The position numbers were made by a program, and so were the translations under genes. Shown here one piece after another: positions 9,363 to 19,288 of a stretch of 64,000 nt of DNA. This DNA comes from Copromyces sp. CBS 386.78 (Eukaryota; Ascomycota; Sordariomycetes; Sordariales; Sordariaceae). How positions within the stretch are numbered: position 1 is the first letter of the stretch; each line of letters begins with the position of its first letter. Where the stretch lies: the NCBI GenBank assembly GCA_030685235.1, contig MU839248.1:1-64000 (forward strand), in the 5' to 3' direction. The notes under the pieces are model-generated. The model did no database searches and had not been told where the DNA came from. It worked only from the letters and a program-made list of their open reading frames with translations.

Positions 9363-11126
9363 CTACAAATCCTTATCAGCAAACCCCACCCGTCCCCTCA
9401 TATCCAGCACAACAAATACCGCCTTGAAAAAGGTATCTCCAAAAATTCCCTCGTCCAGGCCCATGTTACTCTGAATACCACCCATGCACTGGGTGACCAT
9501 TCCGGGCATGGGATCATCGTCGTCCTTCTCCTTGTCGTTTCCGCCATCGCCAACGAAATCCTTCAAAGAAGCAGGACGCTGCTGCGCACGTGCAACAACA
9601 GTGCTGGAAGAGCCCGAGTCCTCCTCAACTTCAATCACGGAAAAATTGAACAGCGCTCCAGGGATGGTAGCGTGCCAACCACCCTTTTCGCCAAAAGCAA
9701 TCTTCAAGTCTGGCAACACGGGCTTTACCTCCTCCTCTCCCTTGGGTCCGTTCCCATCGGCGGCGGCGTCAGATCCAGTACCAGTACCAGTACCCGCACC
9801 GGCACCGGCACCGGCACCGGCAGTGGGAGGCGGACCAGACCTGGTGTGCACAGGAACCTTCAAATCGCAAGGGTACGTCCAAATGTTGTATTCGGTGCGG
9901 AACACAGCGCCGGGGACGTGGGCGTAGTACTTGTTCACGATGGAGTCGGGGAGGAGGAGGAGGGAGGTACCTGTGTCGATGATGGCTTCGTGGAGGATTG
10001 GTGTTGCTGTGGCTGCGTTGGGGTCGGTGGAGGTTGCAGAAGTGGAGGTAGGAGAGGGACCAGTGCCAGTGTCGTCAGTAAGGGGGTCAACGTCCTCGAG
10101 ACCGTTCATCCACTCGGATTGGTAAGTACTATTGGCGATGGCAAAAAAAGTGTAGCCCGTCTGCCAATACTCGCTGCGGCTGAGGGGGTAGTAGTTGATT
10201 TCTCCCTTGTACGGAGCCCTCTCGTTCTTTCCCTTGTCCCCCTTCTCTACTGTCGGGATCGATCCAAAGGTATAAGTCCCGTTGGCGCGGGTGCGCAGGT
10301 CGATGGTCATCAGAGGCTGGTCGAGACGCTCGTAGAGTTGCTCCGAGACGGTGGTTTCGGTGCCGAGGGGGTGCACTTCGCTGGACATGTTGTATGCTAG
10401 ACCCATGATGCCCGAGGTGGCGAGGTCGGCGGCTAGGTCGAGACTGACTTCGAGTGCGGACTGTACGACGGCCTTGGGGACTTTGATGGAGCCGAGGTGG
10501 AGGGTGTCGTGGTATACGTGACCGGCTGCGTAGCTTCCGTCGGCTGTTTGTTCCCAGTGTTAGTCTTGAGCATCTTGCACCCAAAGCCAAGGGCAAATGA
10601 AGGAAAACATACCATAATAAGTAGCCCAAGAAGCATTGACGACCTTCTCTGCCGTCGACGACTTGCCAATATCGTACAACGCGCGCAGCGTCTTGTTGGC
10701 AACGAAGGTCTCCGAGCTCAACACCCAGAAAGAGACAGAGCCGGTGTCGATGTTGACCAGAAGCTTCTGCGGAGGGGTGCCGACGGTGAGCTCGGTAAGG
10801 TACTCGCGCTCCTCCCAGAAGGGGGTGGTGGGGAGACTGCTGCTGACTCCTCCGCCCTTGGGTTTGTCGGAGGAGGAAGTATCCTCGATGAGAACGACCT
10901 TCTTGAGACCAGAGGGGATAGAGTCGGGGTTGACGTTCAAGCGGGAGAGGGACTTGTAGTAAGACAAAAGGCCGTGGTTGGAGGGTTGATCATGATGGAC
11001 TGAGTGGAAAGCGGCGTTGTAGTGAGCCGGGAGTGAGAATGATTGAGGTGATGCGGGTGAGACCACGGCGGCGAGGGAGTGAGCCGCGAGGAGGAGAAGC
11101 GCCGAGATGAGGACGCTGAACTCCAT
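9363..11126 (-). CDS. secreted pepsin-like aspartic protease (family A1)
   Basis: The exons are 11126-10613 and 10543-9363 on the minus strand, giving 564 aa. The intron has a GTATGT donor, a GACTAACAC branch site and an AACAG acceptor. A signal peptide is clear (MEFSVLISALLLLAAHSLAA), followed by a propeptide-like segment. The two catalytic motifs are DTGS at Asp127 and IIDTGTS at Asp361, with the A1 flanks TPPQKLLVNIDTGS and AIIDTGTSLLLLPDS. A flexible insertion just before the second site holds an extra DDTGTG near residues 328-333, which is not in the A1 context and is unlikely to be catalytic. A Gly/Ala/Thr low-complexity loop follows at about 9774-9830. There is no obvious GPI signal: the protein ends GRVGFADKDL. 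A role in extracellular or vacuolar proteolysis follows from the family and the signal peptide. Confidence 0.92.
9774..9830. repeat. short tandem codon repeat inside the protease gene
   Basis: Runs of AGTACC and ACCGGC hexamers encode a Gly-Ala then Gly-Thr dipeptide stretch on the minus strand. This is an expandable surface-loop segment and is likely to vary in length between strains. Confidence 0.8.
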
Positions 11127-11250
11127 CTTTGTCGAGGTCGATGTTGGTGATCTGAGTGATGAACAACAAGTTCTCTTCCTTATCTCGACCTTGAGGGAGA
11201 TGTAAGAGGTTGAAATCTTGGAGTGTCACAAACCCCCACTGTTGCCACCC

Positions 11251-11258
11251 TTTTTATA
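11251..11258 (-). promoter_or_regulatory. TATA box of the aspartic protease gene
   Basis: The minus strand reads TATAAAAA here, about 125 bp upstream of the protease ATG at 11126. That is a normal distance for a fungal TATA element allowing for a short leader. Confidence 0.55.
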
Positions 11259-13065
11259 CTTGCTACACTTGCACACGATCACTGTTACAAGTGGGCCAAG
11301 TGGTAACAGAAGCGGTCAAAGAATGAAAAATATCCGATGAGTTCGATGAGTGACACAGGATTCGTTTTCTCCCAATTTCCACTTTGATTCGTCATATCTG
11401 GTCGGTCTTCTTGAAGCGGAGGAGTCTGGGCCTCTGGAGAGAAGAAATATCAGAGTCTGGAACTTGTAAATCGGATCAAAGGACGGGAAATGACAGGAGG
11501 ACCGTCAGGGTTCTCACCAATTTCTTGATTAGGGAGAACAACCAAAGCATTCATGTCCTCAGCGGTGAGTGGTGGTGCGGTGACGGGAAGGAGCCGCAGA
11601 GGTTGGTAATTTGCGACGGGTTTTCCAGCGATAATAGAGGAAGATAAGAAGGAATGAGGGCGAACATGTCATGGTTTCCATTATAAGGCCTTCAAGTTTG
11701 AAGCATAGAAGGAAGGAGCGGCTGGAAGAAACTCAGCGAAGACACAATTTATTGAAACATGTACGTCTAAAGTAGAAAGGACGGAAGGTGCCCAGAGCAA
11801 AGTAAAAACTCTCAAAAATATGCAAAAAAACATACAACACCAGGGATTCGCTGGTCGTCACCGACCCAACTACTAGTCTGGCCCTCACTGGCTTATCTAT
11901 GGGAGAGCGGACGGGATCCCGAGTTTTCCAGTGGGTATGGTCGTATGTGGTAAAGTTACTCGGCGCTACAGGTTATAATGCTCATGAGGCGTCCCGTTCA
12001 GTTACTGTAACACGTTCTTGCGAGGTGTAAGCCACATCGGCGAGCCAGTGTTAGTGGAAGTTGGGTTCGGCATGGCACGGCTACTAGTACGCAAACCTAT
12101 ATTGAACCAACGGAATGTCACCCCCAGATGAACTTTCTGTGAAGGAAGGTCTTTATTTGCTGTCCAGCTGCTGTCCAAGTGACTGTTACCCCTAGCCACA
12201 AGGTTATACAGTTCATGTTGCCGGTCTAAGAGAGAAGTGGCTCCGAACTGTTTCGCCTCGAAACACACATGCGGTAGCACGGAAGGAGCCATATACTTCA
12301 AGAGTGTTACCCACTGCATAGTTAATCAGGTTGCCAGTGGCCATATAGAAAGATGTATGACAACTGAATTACCAGGGGCAGTCCCGTCCCACTCCGGAAT
12401 CCGGCTCCGTGAGAGTGGGTCTGTTGCCGGTTGTTCGGCGGGCCCGGGCTTCAGCGGACACCCGCACGGGCTTGGCATCGGAGCGGGTCCTTTCAACTGT
12501 GGACTCTGTTTTTATTGCATGACATTACACGTGCGGGAGTCTCCCAATGCCCCTATTTCCTCATCTCATCAACAAAGACAGACTGATCACTAGACGTTCA
12601 ACAACGATGGCATATTCCATTAAAAGAGATGGGAACGGCTTCAGTACTTGTCTCTCCGTTTCGCAGTTGCTGGGCGCCCAGACCACTTTAGCTAATGATA
12701 GGCTAACAGTAACAGAGGACGGGATATCATTGGTCAGATAGCTTTGAATGTGGATACCCTCACAGCTGTCCTTTCGATAAGAACAGGTATCAATTTAGTG
12801 CTGAGACAACCAAGGAGTGCCTGCCGCCAGCGCTGCCCGCTACCTACCGCTACGACATAACGGCAGCTCCCCTCCGAATTCCAAGACGAACAACAACCCC
12901 GAAACACCTTCACCACTACCTGACTTGAGGCCACTTTGTTCTGTCTGACGGAATGCCTCTTTTAGTTCCAGTCACTCCTTGAAGAGTCTTTTTGTAGATT
13001 TTCCTCCAATACACCCGACCTACACGCATACACACCTCACAACACACCCACAACGAACGCCCACC
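11259..13065. other. divergent intergenic region, no supported gene
   Basis: About 1.8 kb between the start of the aspartic protease and the start of the LHS1-type chaperone. It presumably carries both promoters. No open frame in it shows a domain or coding bias. The leader just before 13066 is CA-rich (cacacccacaacgaacgcccaccATG fits the fungal start context). I could not identify a convincing unfolded-protein-response element by eye. Confidence 0.6.
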
Positions 13066-16000
13066 ATGGCGCGGGTGTCAACACTATCACCATCACCCTT
13101 GAGGATATTCCTCTCCGCCATCTTCCTCTTCTCCGCCCATGTCTTTGCCGTCTCGGCCGTCCTGGGTGTTGACCTGGGCACCGAATACATCAAAGCCACC
13201 CTCGTCAAACCCGGCATCCCTCTCGAAATCGTCCTGACCAAAGACTCCCGTCGCAAAGAGACCTCGGCCGTCGCCTTCAAGCCCTCTTCCAATCGCCCCC
13301 AGAAGGGTGCCTACCCCGAGCGCGTCTATGGCTCCGACGCCATGGCCATCGCCCCCCGATTCCCCGGCGACGTTTACCCGAACCTCAAGGCCATCCTCGG
13401 TCTCCCCGCTGGCAGCGCCGAGGTCAGAGAATACGCCGAGAGACACCCTGCCCTAAGACTGGAGGCCCACAAGACAAAGGGAACTGCGGCCTTCAAGAGC
13501 GCCGCCGCTTTCACTGAAGAGGAGGAGGCTTGGCTGGTCGAGGAGTTGTTGGCCATGGAGCTTCAGAGCATTCGCGCCAACGCCGAGCTTCTCGCTGGTC
13601 CTTCCAGCTCTGTGCGCTCCGTCGTCATCACCGTCCCGCCCTTCTACACCGTCGAGGAGAAGCGTGCTCTCGAGCTGTCTGCCGAATTGGCCGGCCTCAA
13701 GGTCCTCTCTCTTATCTCTGACGGCCTCGCTGTCGGCCTCAACTATGCCACCACCCGCCAGTTCCCCAATGTCAACAAGGGCGAAAAGGCCGAGAACCAC
13801 ATCATCTTCGACATGGGCGCCGGCTCCACCAAGGCTACCGTCCTCCAGATGCAGTCGCGCACCGTCAAGGACGTCGGCAAGTTCAACAAGACCGTCCAGG
13901 AGGTTACCGTTCTCGGATCCGGTTGGGACCGCACTCTCGGAGGTGATGCTCTCAACTATCTTATTGTTGACGACATGATCCGCCAATTCGTCGAGTCGCC
14001 CAAGGCGCAAAAGGCCGGTGTCACTCTCGAGGCTGTCAAGTCCGACGGCCGCACCATCGCCAAGCTGACCAAGGAAGCTGAGCGCCTGAGACACGTTCTC
14101 TCCGCTAACCAGAACACCCAGGCCTCCTTTGAGGGTCTGTACGATGATGTCGACTTCAAGTACAAGATCACCCGTGCCGAGTTCGAAGAGATGGCTGCCA
14201 CCCACGCCCAGCGCGTCAGCGTCGCTGTTAACAATGCCCTTAGCATGGCCGGTCTGCAGATCAAGGATCTCGACTCCGTTATCCTCCACGGCGGCGCCTC
14301 GCGCACTCCCTTCGTCCAGAAGGAGCTTGAGAACGTCCTGGGAGGAGCCGACAAGATCCGCACCAACGTCAACTCGGACGAGGCCGCCGTTTTTGGTGCT
14401 GGTTTCCGCGCTGCTGAGCTTTCGCCTAGCTTCAGGGTGAAGGAGATCAAGACTGCCGATGGCGCTTCATATCCCGCCGGAATGAGGTGGAACAATGACG
14501 AAGGAAAGCCCAAGCACCAGCGTCTTTGGACCGCCACTTCGCATTTGGGAGCGCCGGCTAAGGAGGTCACTTTCAACAATGTCCAGGACTTGTCCGTCAA
14601 CTTTTACCAGTTGGTGATGGATGGTGTCGAAGTTGATACCAAGGTTTTTACCACCAAGAACTTGACCGCTTCCGTCGAGGAGTTGGTGGAGAAGCACAAG
14701 TGCGAAAAGGCCGACATCAAGTTCAAGGTTGGTGTTCGTCTTCTCACCGAGAACGGCGAGGTTGACGTCACCAAGGCCGCCGTTGAGTGCGAGACTGATG
14801 AGCCGGAGAAGGCGGGCATTGTCGACGGCGTCAAGAACCTTTTTGGTTTCGGCAAGAAGGACAAGACTGAGGGCGAGGAAAATTCTGCTTCTGCGTCCAC
14901 CGAGTCTTCTACTAGCACCTCTTCCACCACCGAAACCTCTTCTTCGGCCTCTGCGTCCGCCTCTGCCGAGCCCAAGAAGAAGCAACTCGTTCAGATCAAC
15001 GTTGACTTCACTCTCACCCCTACTGGCCCCGCCTCCCTCCTCCCCAAGGCCTCCATCCAATCTCTCAAGGACCGCCTCAAGTCCTTCGCCGCCTCCGACC
15101 GCACCCGTCAACTCCGCGAGGAAGCGCTCAACCAGCTCGAAGCCTACACTTACAAGATCAGCGACATTCTGGACCGCGAGTCTTTCATTGCCCACTCCAC
15201 CGCTGCCGAGCGTGACACTCTCCAGCAAAAGAAGGACGACGCCAGCGACTGGCTCTACGGCGACGGCGCCGATGCCACGCGCGAGGATTTCAAGGCCAAG
15301 CTCAAGGAGCTCCAAAACATTGTCGATCCCGTCCTCAAGAGGGCTGAGGAGGCGGAGAAGAGGCCTGAAATCCTCAAGGGACTGCAGGATGCTCTCGACA
15401 ACACCAAGACCTTTGTCAAGGACATCAGGGAGAAGATTGCTGCGTACGATGCCTTCCACGCTTCTGCCTCTGCTAGCGCCTCTGCTTCGTCGTCTATCGC
15501 TTCGTCGTCGTCCTCGTCCACCACAGCCCCGGCTTCTTCCGCTACCGGCGACTTCGACGGCCTGGAAGACGATGCCACCCCCGAAGACCCCATGAAGGTC
15601 TTGGAGAAGGACCTCGGTCCCGTTCCCCCTCTCTACTCGCTCGAAGACCTCAAGGAATCCGAGGACCTGTATACTTCCATCTCCACCTGGCTGGAGCTGA
15701 AGGTGGCAGAGCAAGAGAAGTTGGGTCCCACTGATGACCCCGTCTTGACAGTCAAGGACCTTGTAGAGAGAAGAGAGAAGTTGGATAAGGCCGGTATGGC
15801 GCTGGCCATGAAGGGGGTTAAGAACTTTGAGAAGACGCAGGCCAAGGCCAAGGCCAATGGAAAGGCCAAGGCGTCTGGAAGCAAGGCGAGTGGAGGAAAG
15901 AAGAATGGCAAGGCCACCAAGGCGGATGGTGAGAAGCCGGCCAAAGAAACGACGGTCAGTGATGATGAGATTGAGGAGATGTTGAGGAAGGTCATGGCGG

Positions 16001-16074
16001 AGGAGAAGGCCAAGGAGGAGGCCAAGGCTCAGAAGGAGAGCAAGGAGGAACCGATTAAGCATGAGGAGCTTTAG
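13066..16074 (+). CDS. lhs1: ER-lumenal Hsp70 relative LHS1/GRP170
   Basis: A single exon of 1002 aa. The frame opens at 12979 but the first ATG is 13066, in a CACCATGGC context. A signal peptide (residues ~1-30, hydrophobic RIFLSAIFLFSAHVFAV) precedes the nucleotide-binding domain. Hsp70 signatures are present: GVDLGTEYIKA near residue 33, IFDMGAGSTKA near 246 and VILHGGASRTPF near 405. The large size, the Ser-rich acidic linker at ~605-638, a second Ser tract at ~800-825 and a long helical C-terminus match the Hsp110/GRP170 group rather than BiP. The protein ends KHEEL, a retrieval signal of the HDEL type, so it should reside in the ER lumen. LHS1 acts as nucleotide-exchange factor for BiP (Kar2) and as a holdase during import and folding. 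The Lys/Ala-rich segment at ~925-960 is typical of the low-complexity tail. Confidence 0.95.
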   Translation: MARVSTLSPSPLRIFLSAIFLFSAHVFAVSAVLGVDLGTEYIKATLVKPGIPLEIVLTKDSRRKETSAVAFKPSSNRPQKGAYPERVYGSDAMAIAPRFPGDVYPNLKAILGLPAGSAEVREYAERHPALRLEAHKTKGTAAFKSAAAFTEEEEAWLVEELLAMELQSIRANAELLAGPSSSVRSVVITVPPFYTVEEKRALELSAELAGLKVLSLISDGLAVGLNYATTRQFPNVNKGEKAENHIIFDMGAGSTKATVLQMQSRTVKDVGKFNKTVQEVTVLGSGWDRTLGGDALNYLIVDDMIRQFVESPKAQKAGVTLEAVKSDGRTIAKLTKEAERLRHVLSANQNTQASFEGLYDDVDFKYKITRAEFEEMAATHAQRVSVAVNNALSMAGLQIKDLDSVILHGGASRTPFVQKELENVLGGADKIRTNVNSDEAAVFGAGFRAAELSPSFRVKEIKTADGASYPAGMRWNNDEGKPKHQRLWTATSHLGAPAKEVTFNNVQDLSVNFYQLVMDGVEVDTKVFTTKNLTASVEELVEKHKCEKADIKFKVGVRLLTENGEVDVTKAAVECETDEPEKAGIVDGVKNLFGFGKKDKTEGEENSASASTESSTSTSSTTETSSSASASASAEPKKKQLVQINVDFTLTPTGPASLLPKASIQSLKDRLKSFAASDRTRQLREEALNQLEAYTYKISDILDRESFIAHSTAAERDTLQQKKDDASDWLYGDGADATREDFKAKLKELQNIVDPVLKRAEEAEKRPEILKGLQDALDNTKTFVKDIREKIAAYDAFHASASASASASSSIASSSSSSTTAPASSATGDFDGLEDDATPEDPMKVLEKDLGPVPPLYSLEDLKESEDLYTSISTWLELKVAEQEKLGPTDDPVLTVKDLVERREKLDKAGMALAMKGVKNFEKTQAKAKANGKAKASGSKASGGKKNGKATKADGEKPAKETTVSDDEIEEMLRKVMAEEKAKEEAKAQKESKEEPIKHEEL

Positions 16075-16969
16075 GTGTGTGTGTTTTAGCAGCAAAGCGT
16101 GTTTGTGTTCTGGCGTTACATACAATATAGGGATTGCAATGTTGGCGTCGATCTATACTTACCTACCTTTTAGATATCTACACATGTTATAAACTGAGTT
16201 CAGTCCCATCTCCTTCCCCTTTCCCTTCCATGTCTCCCAACTTTAACCTTTCCCACTTTTTCATGTGCTCTTCATCGGGGAAGTCGACGTGGCTGGGAGG
16301 TTGAAATGTTCTTGTTCGGAGGAGGTTACGTCCCCGGGTCACTGAAGACGCGCTAAAGGGCCACTGTTAGTGCTGCCTGCAAACGGGTGCGTCATTGGAG
16401 TCTTTCCTCTAGCATCAACAACCATTTTCCTTTGATGTGCAAATCAACTCGGGAACCCGGTTTTTCAAGTGCTTGGAAAGAATATGGGCATGACCTGCGC
16501 CCTAGATCTCGTCGCCAATCAACCCCCCTACCTATTTCCAGACCGGTCCTTCCAATATCGTCGGCATACCCGTTCGTCATCTTCAGCCGTCGGTACATGT
16601 AAGTCGTTCGTTCTTCGCTTGTTGAACCAATCACGATGCGTACCTAACCATCGTCGATGCTTTGCATGGCACGGTTTTTGACTGTTTTTGGTAGTCGAGG
16701 CCTGATGTCGGGTACGGGCATGTAAGAGTCGAGATGGCTCTTGCTGACATGGCTTGGAGCTGAGTGATGTGGTCTAAGCCTCATGGTCAACTTTGTTTAT
16801 CATCATCATTATTACTTCAAGTGGCCTCTCATCTTTGCTGTCTTCTTCATGCTCATCTTTATCTCTTTTCACTCCACCTAAAAACGATAATATCTCGCGA
16901 TTCCGACCTGATAGTACATCAAGACCAAAGTTGTCATCCCCTATCAACCCAACCACCCAGAACATCAAA
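16075..16969. other. intergenic region, no supported gene
   Basis: About 0.9 kb with the 3' UTR of the chaperone gene and the promoter of the amylase gene. No frame with a recognisable product was seen. Confidence 0.6.
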
Positions 16970-18765
16970 ATGGGCGAAAACTTCCAAGCTCCATCCCCAG
17001 CCCAGGCTCCTTCTCCAGAACCACAACAGAAGCCCACCCCCCAAAATGCCACCCTCCTCCAGGCCTTCGAATGGTACATCCCCCCTGACCACGCCCACTT
17101 CACCCGTCTTTCTTCCCAGGTTCCCCAGCTCGCTCAGCACGGTATCTCCTCCCTCTGGATCCCGCCCTCCTGCAAAGCCACCTCACCCCAGTCCAACGGC
17201 TACGACATCTACGACCTCTACGACCTAGGCGAGTTCGACCAGAAGGGTTCCACGGCCACCAAGTGGGGGACCAAGGCTCAACTGCTAGAGCTTGCCCACA
17301 AGGGAAAAGAGCACGGCGTAGGACTCTACTGGGACGCGGTCCTCAACCATCGCTTCGGCGCCGACCACCGCGAGAAGTGCAAGGCTGTTGAAGTGGACGC
17401 CAACGACCGGCGAGTTCGAATCAGCGGGGAGTACGAGATCGACGCCTGGGTGGGTTTCGACTTCCCTGGACGAGGAGACCAACACAGCAAGTTGAAGTAC
17501 CACTGGTACCACTTCTCGGGCGTCGACTTTGACGCCAACGATCCGGCCAAGGCGGGCACTATCTACCAGATTATTGGGGAGCAAAGCCAAGGCTGGGCTA
17601 AAAGTCCCGAGGATGTCGATGGCGAAAAGGGCAATTATGACTATCTGATGGGGTGCGATCTGGATTATAGCCATCCGGAAGTGGAGGAGGATGTGCTCAA
17701 CTGGGGACGGTGGTTGGTCAAGGAGGTGCCGATAAAGGGCATCCGGTTTGATGCCGTCAAGCATTTCAGTGAGGGTTTCCTGAGGAAATTTGTGAGAATG
17801 CTGGACGGGGAATTTGGCGAGGGGTGGTTCTTGGTGGGCGAGTTTTGGAAGGATTCGTTGAAGAGCATGGTATGTTTGTTTCTGGTTTCAATGTCCTAAC
17901 GGCGGACTGGAGCGGAAGTACTGACTGACACCTGACAGACTGATTATCTCGACCGGATGGACCATAAGTTCTCGCTGTTTGATGCGCCGCTGGTTTACAA
18001 CTTTGGCGAGATCAGTACGAGTGTCTCTGCTGATCTGAGGAGGGTGTTTGACGACACGCTGGTGCAAAAAGCTCCCGTCTGCGCTGTGGTATGTTCTGTT
18101 CTCCATCCATGTCTTTTCTTCCCTCCCAGTGTCTCCCCGCTTTCCCCTTTCCTCCCAATTGACTGACAACCCCCTCCGCGACCGAACAGACACTGGTCCA
18201 AAACCACGACACCCAACCCCTCCAAGCCCTCGCCGTCCCCATAACCCCCTGGTTCCTCCCCCTCGGCTACGCCCTCATTCTCCTCCGCGAAGCCGGCTAC
18301 CCCTGCGTCTTCTACGGCGACCTGTACGGTCTCTGCACCCCCACTCCCGACAAGCCGTCTCCTACCACACCAACCAGCGGCCCCGTAGCCATCCTCCCTA
18401 AGCTTCTGCTGGCCAGGAAGCTCTATGCGTATGGACCGCAGACAGACTATTTCGACTATGCCACCTGCATCGGCTGGGTTCGGCACGGGACATGGGATAG
18501 GAAGGATAAGTGCGCGGTGGTGATGAGTAATGCGGCAGAGGGATGGAAGAGCATGTTTGTGGGCATGGAGTGTGCTGGACAACGGTGGACGGATGTGTTG
18601 GGGTGGAGGGAGGAGGTTGTCACGGTTGGGGGGGATGGATGGGCGGAATTTAGGTGTGGGAGCTGTAGTGTGAGTGTTTGGGCTTGGGAGGGGGCCAAGG
18701 GACGGGATGAGTTCCAGACTGAGTTTGACTTTGACATCTATGGTTCGAAGAGTGAGGGAACTTAG
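16970..18765 (+). CDS. intracellular alpha-amylase, GH13 (GH13_5-like)
   Basis: The exons are 16970-17869, 17939-18088 and 18190-18765, giving 541 aa. Both introns start GTATGT and end GACAG or AACAG. The start is the ATG of MGENFQAPSPAQ; the frame is open further upstream, but that part lies in leader sequence. There is no signal peptide, so the enzyme should be cytosolic. The GH13 motifs are all present: DAVLNH (region I), GIRFDAVKH with the nucleophile Asp261 (region II), FLVGEFW with the acid/base Glu291 (region III) and VQNHDTQ with Asp357 (region IV). The long stretch from DAVLNHRFGADH to the GMDL-type loop (YLMGCDLDYSHPEV) is characteristic of the bacterial-type liquefying amylases that fungi carry as intracellular GH13_5 enzymes. 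It should hydrolyse internal alpha-1,4 bonds of glycogen-like glucans or participate in cell-wall alpha-glucan metabolism, as proposed for relatives. Confidence 0.93.
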
Positions 18766-19288
18766 TAAGTTGAAATTCTCCTCAGGAGGCATAACACAGG
18801 AGGCCTGTTCATATACGGACCACGATGATGGCAACAGTCACGAAGGAGCCAGGCGGCTTAGAACAAGAAATAGAGGAAGTCGGTTTCATTGATATCAACA
18901 TCGGTTTTCTCCTCTAGCCCTCTCCACAGAGAGCCTTCCGAGTCTGTCAACAGCAGGCAACCACTTCGCTCCTTCCTAGGAGCAAGGCAGGTCAAGTTCC
19001 AACCAGGTGTGAACCAGACAGGCCCCCAAGCTCATGCTACAAAACAGTTGAAAAGCCACAAATCTTCCGATTCCGAACTCCGACGCTGAAATGCAAGTTC
19101 CTCCAGTCATAATTGAACCCAAATCATGAACTTTCAACTCATCAGTCGTTATTTCTCAGCCATCAAATACCAGTCCATCCCGCGAACCAGAACAGACCAG
19201 ATCAGATCAGATCAACCCACGCCCAATCTGAATCTTCAAAGTCCAGTCTGACTGCTGTGGAGTTCCAGAAATTCCAGTCAAGTCAAGC
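18766..19288. other. convergent intergenic region
   Basis: About 0.5 kb between two convergent genes, presumably both 3' UTRs. Short direct repeats of CAGATCAGAT type occur at 19195-19215. No gene is seen. Confidence 0.6.

Noticed and set aside
12979..13065. Extended N-terminus of LHS1
   Set aside because: It begins with TTG and reads as CA-rich leader; the signal peptide starts at ATG 13066.
14467..16125. Long antisense frame (552 codons) over LHS1
   Set aside because: An antisense shadow of a GC-rich coding region; Leu/Gly-rich with no domain.
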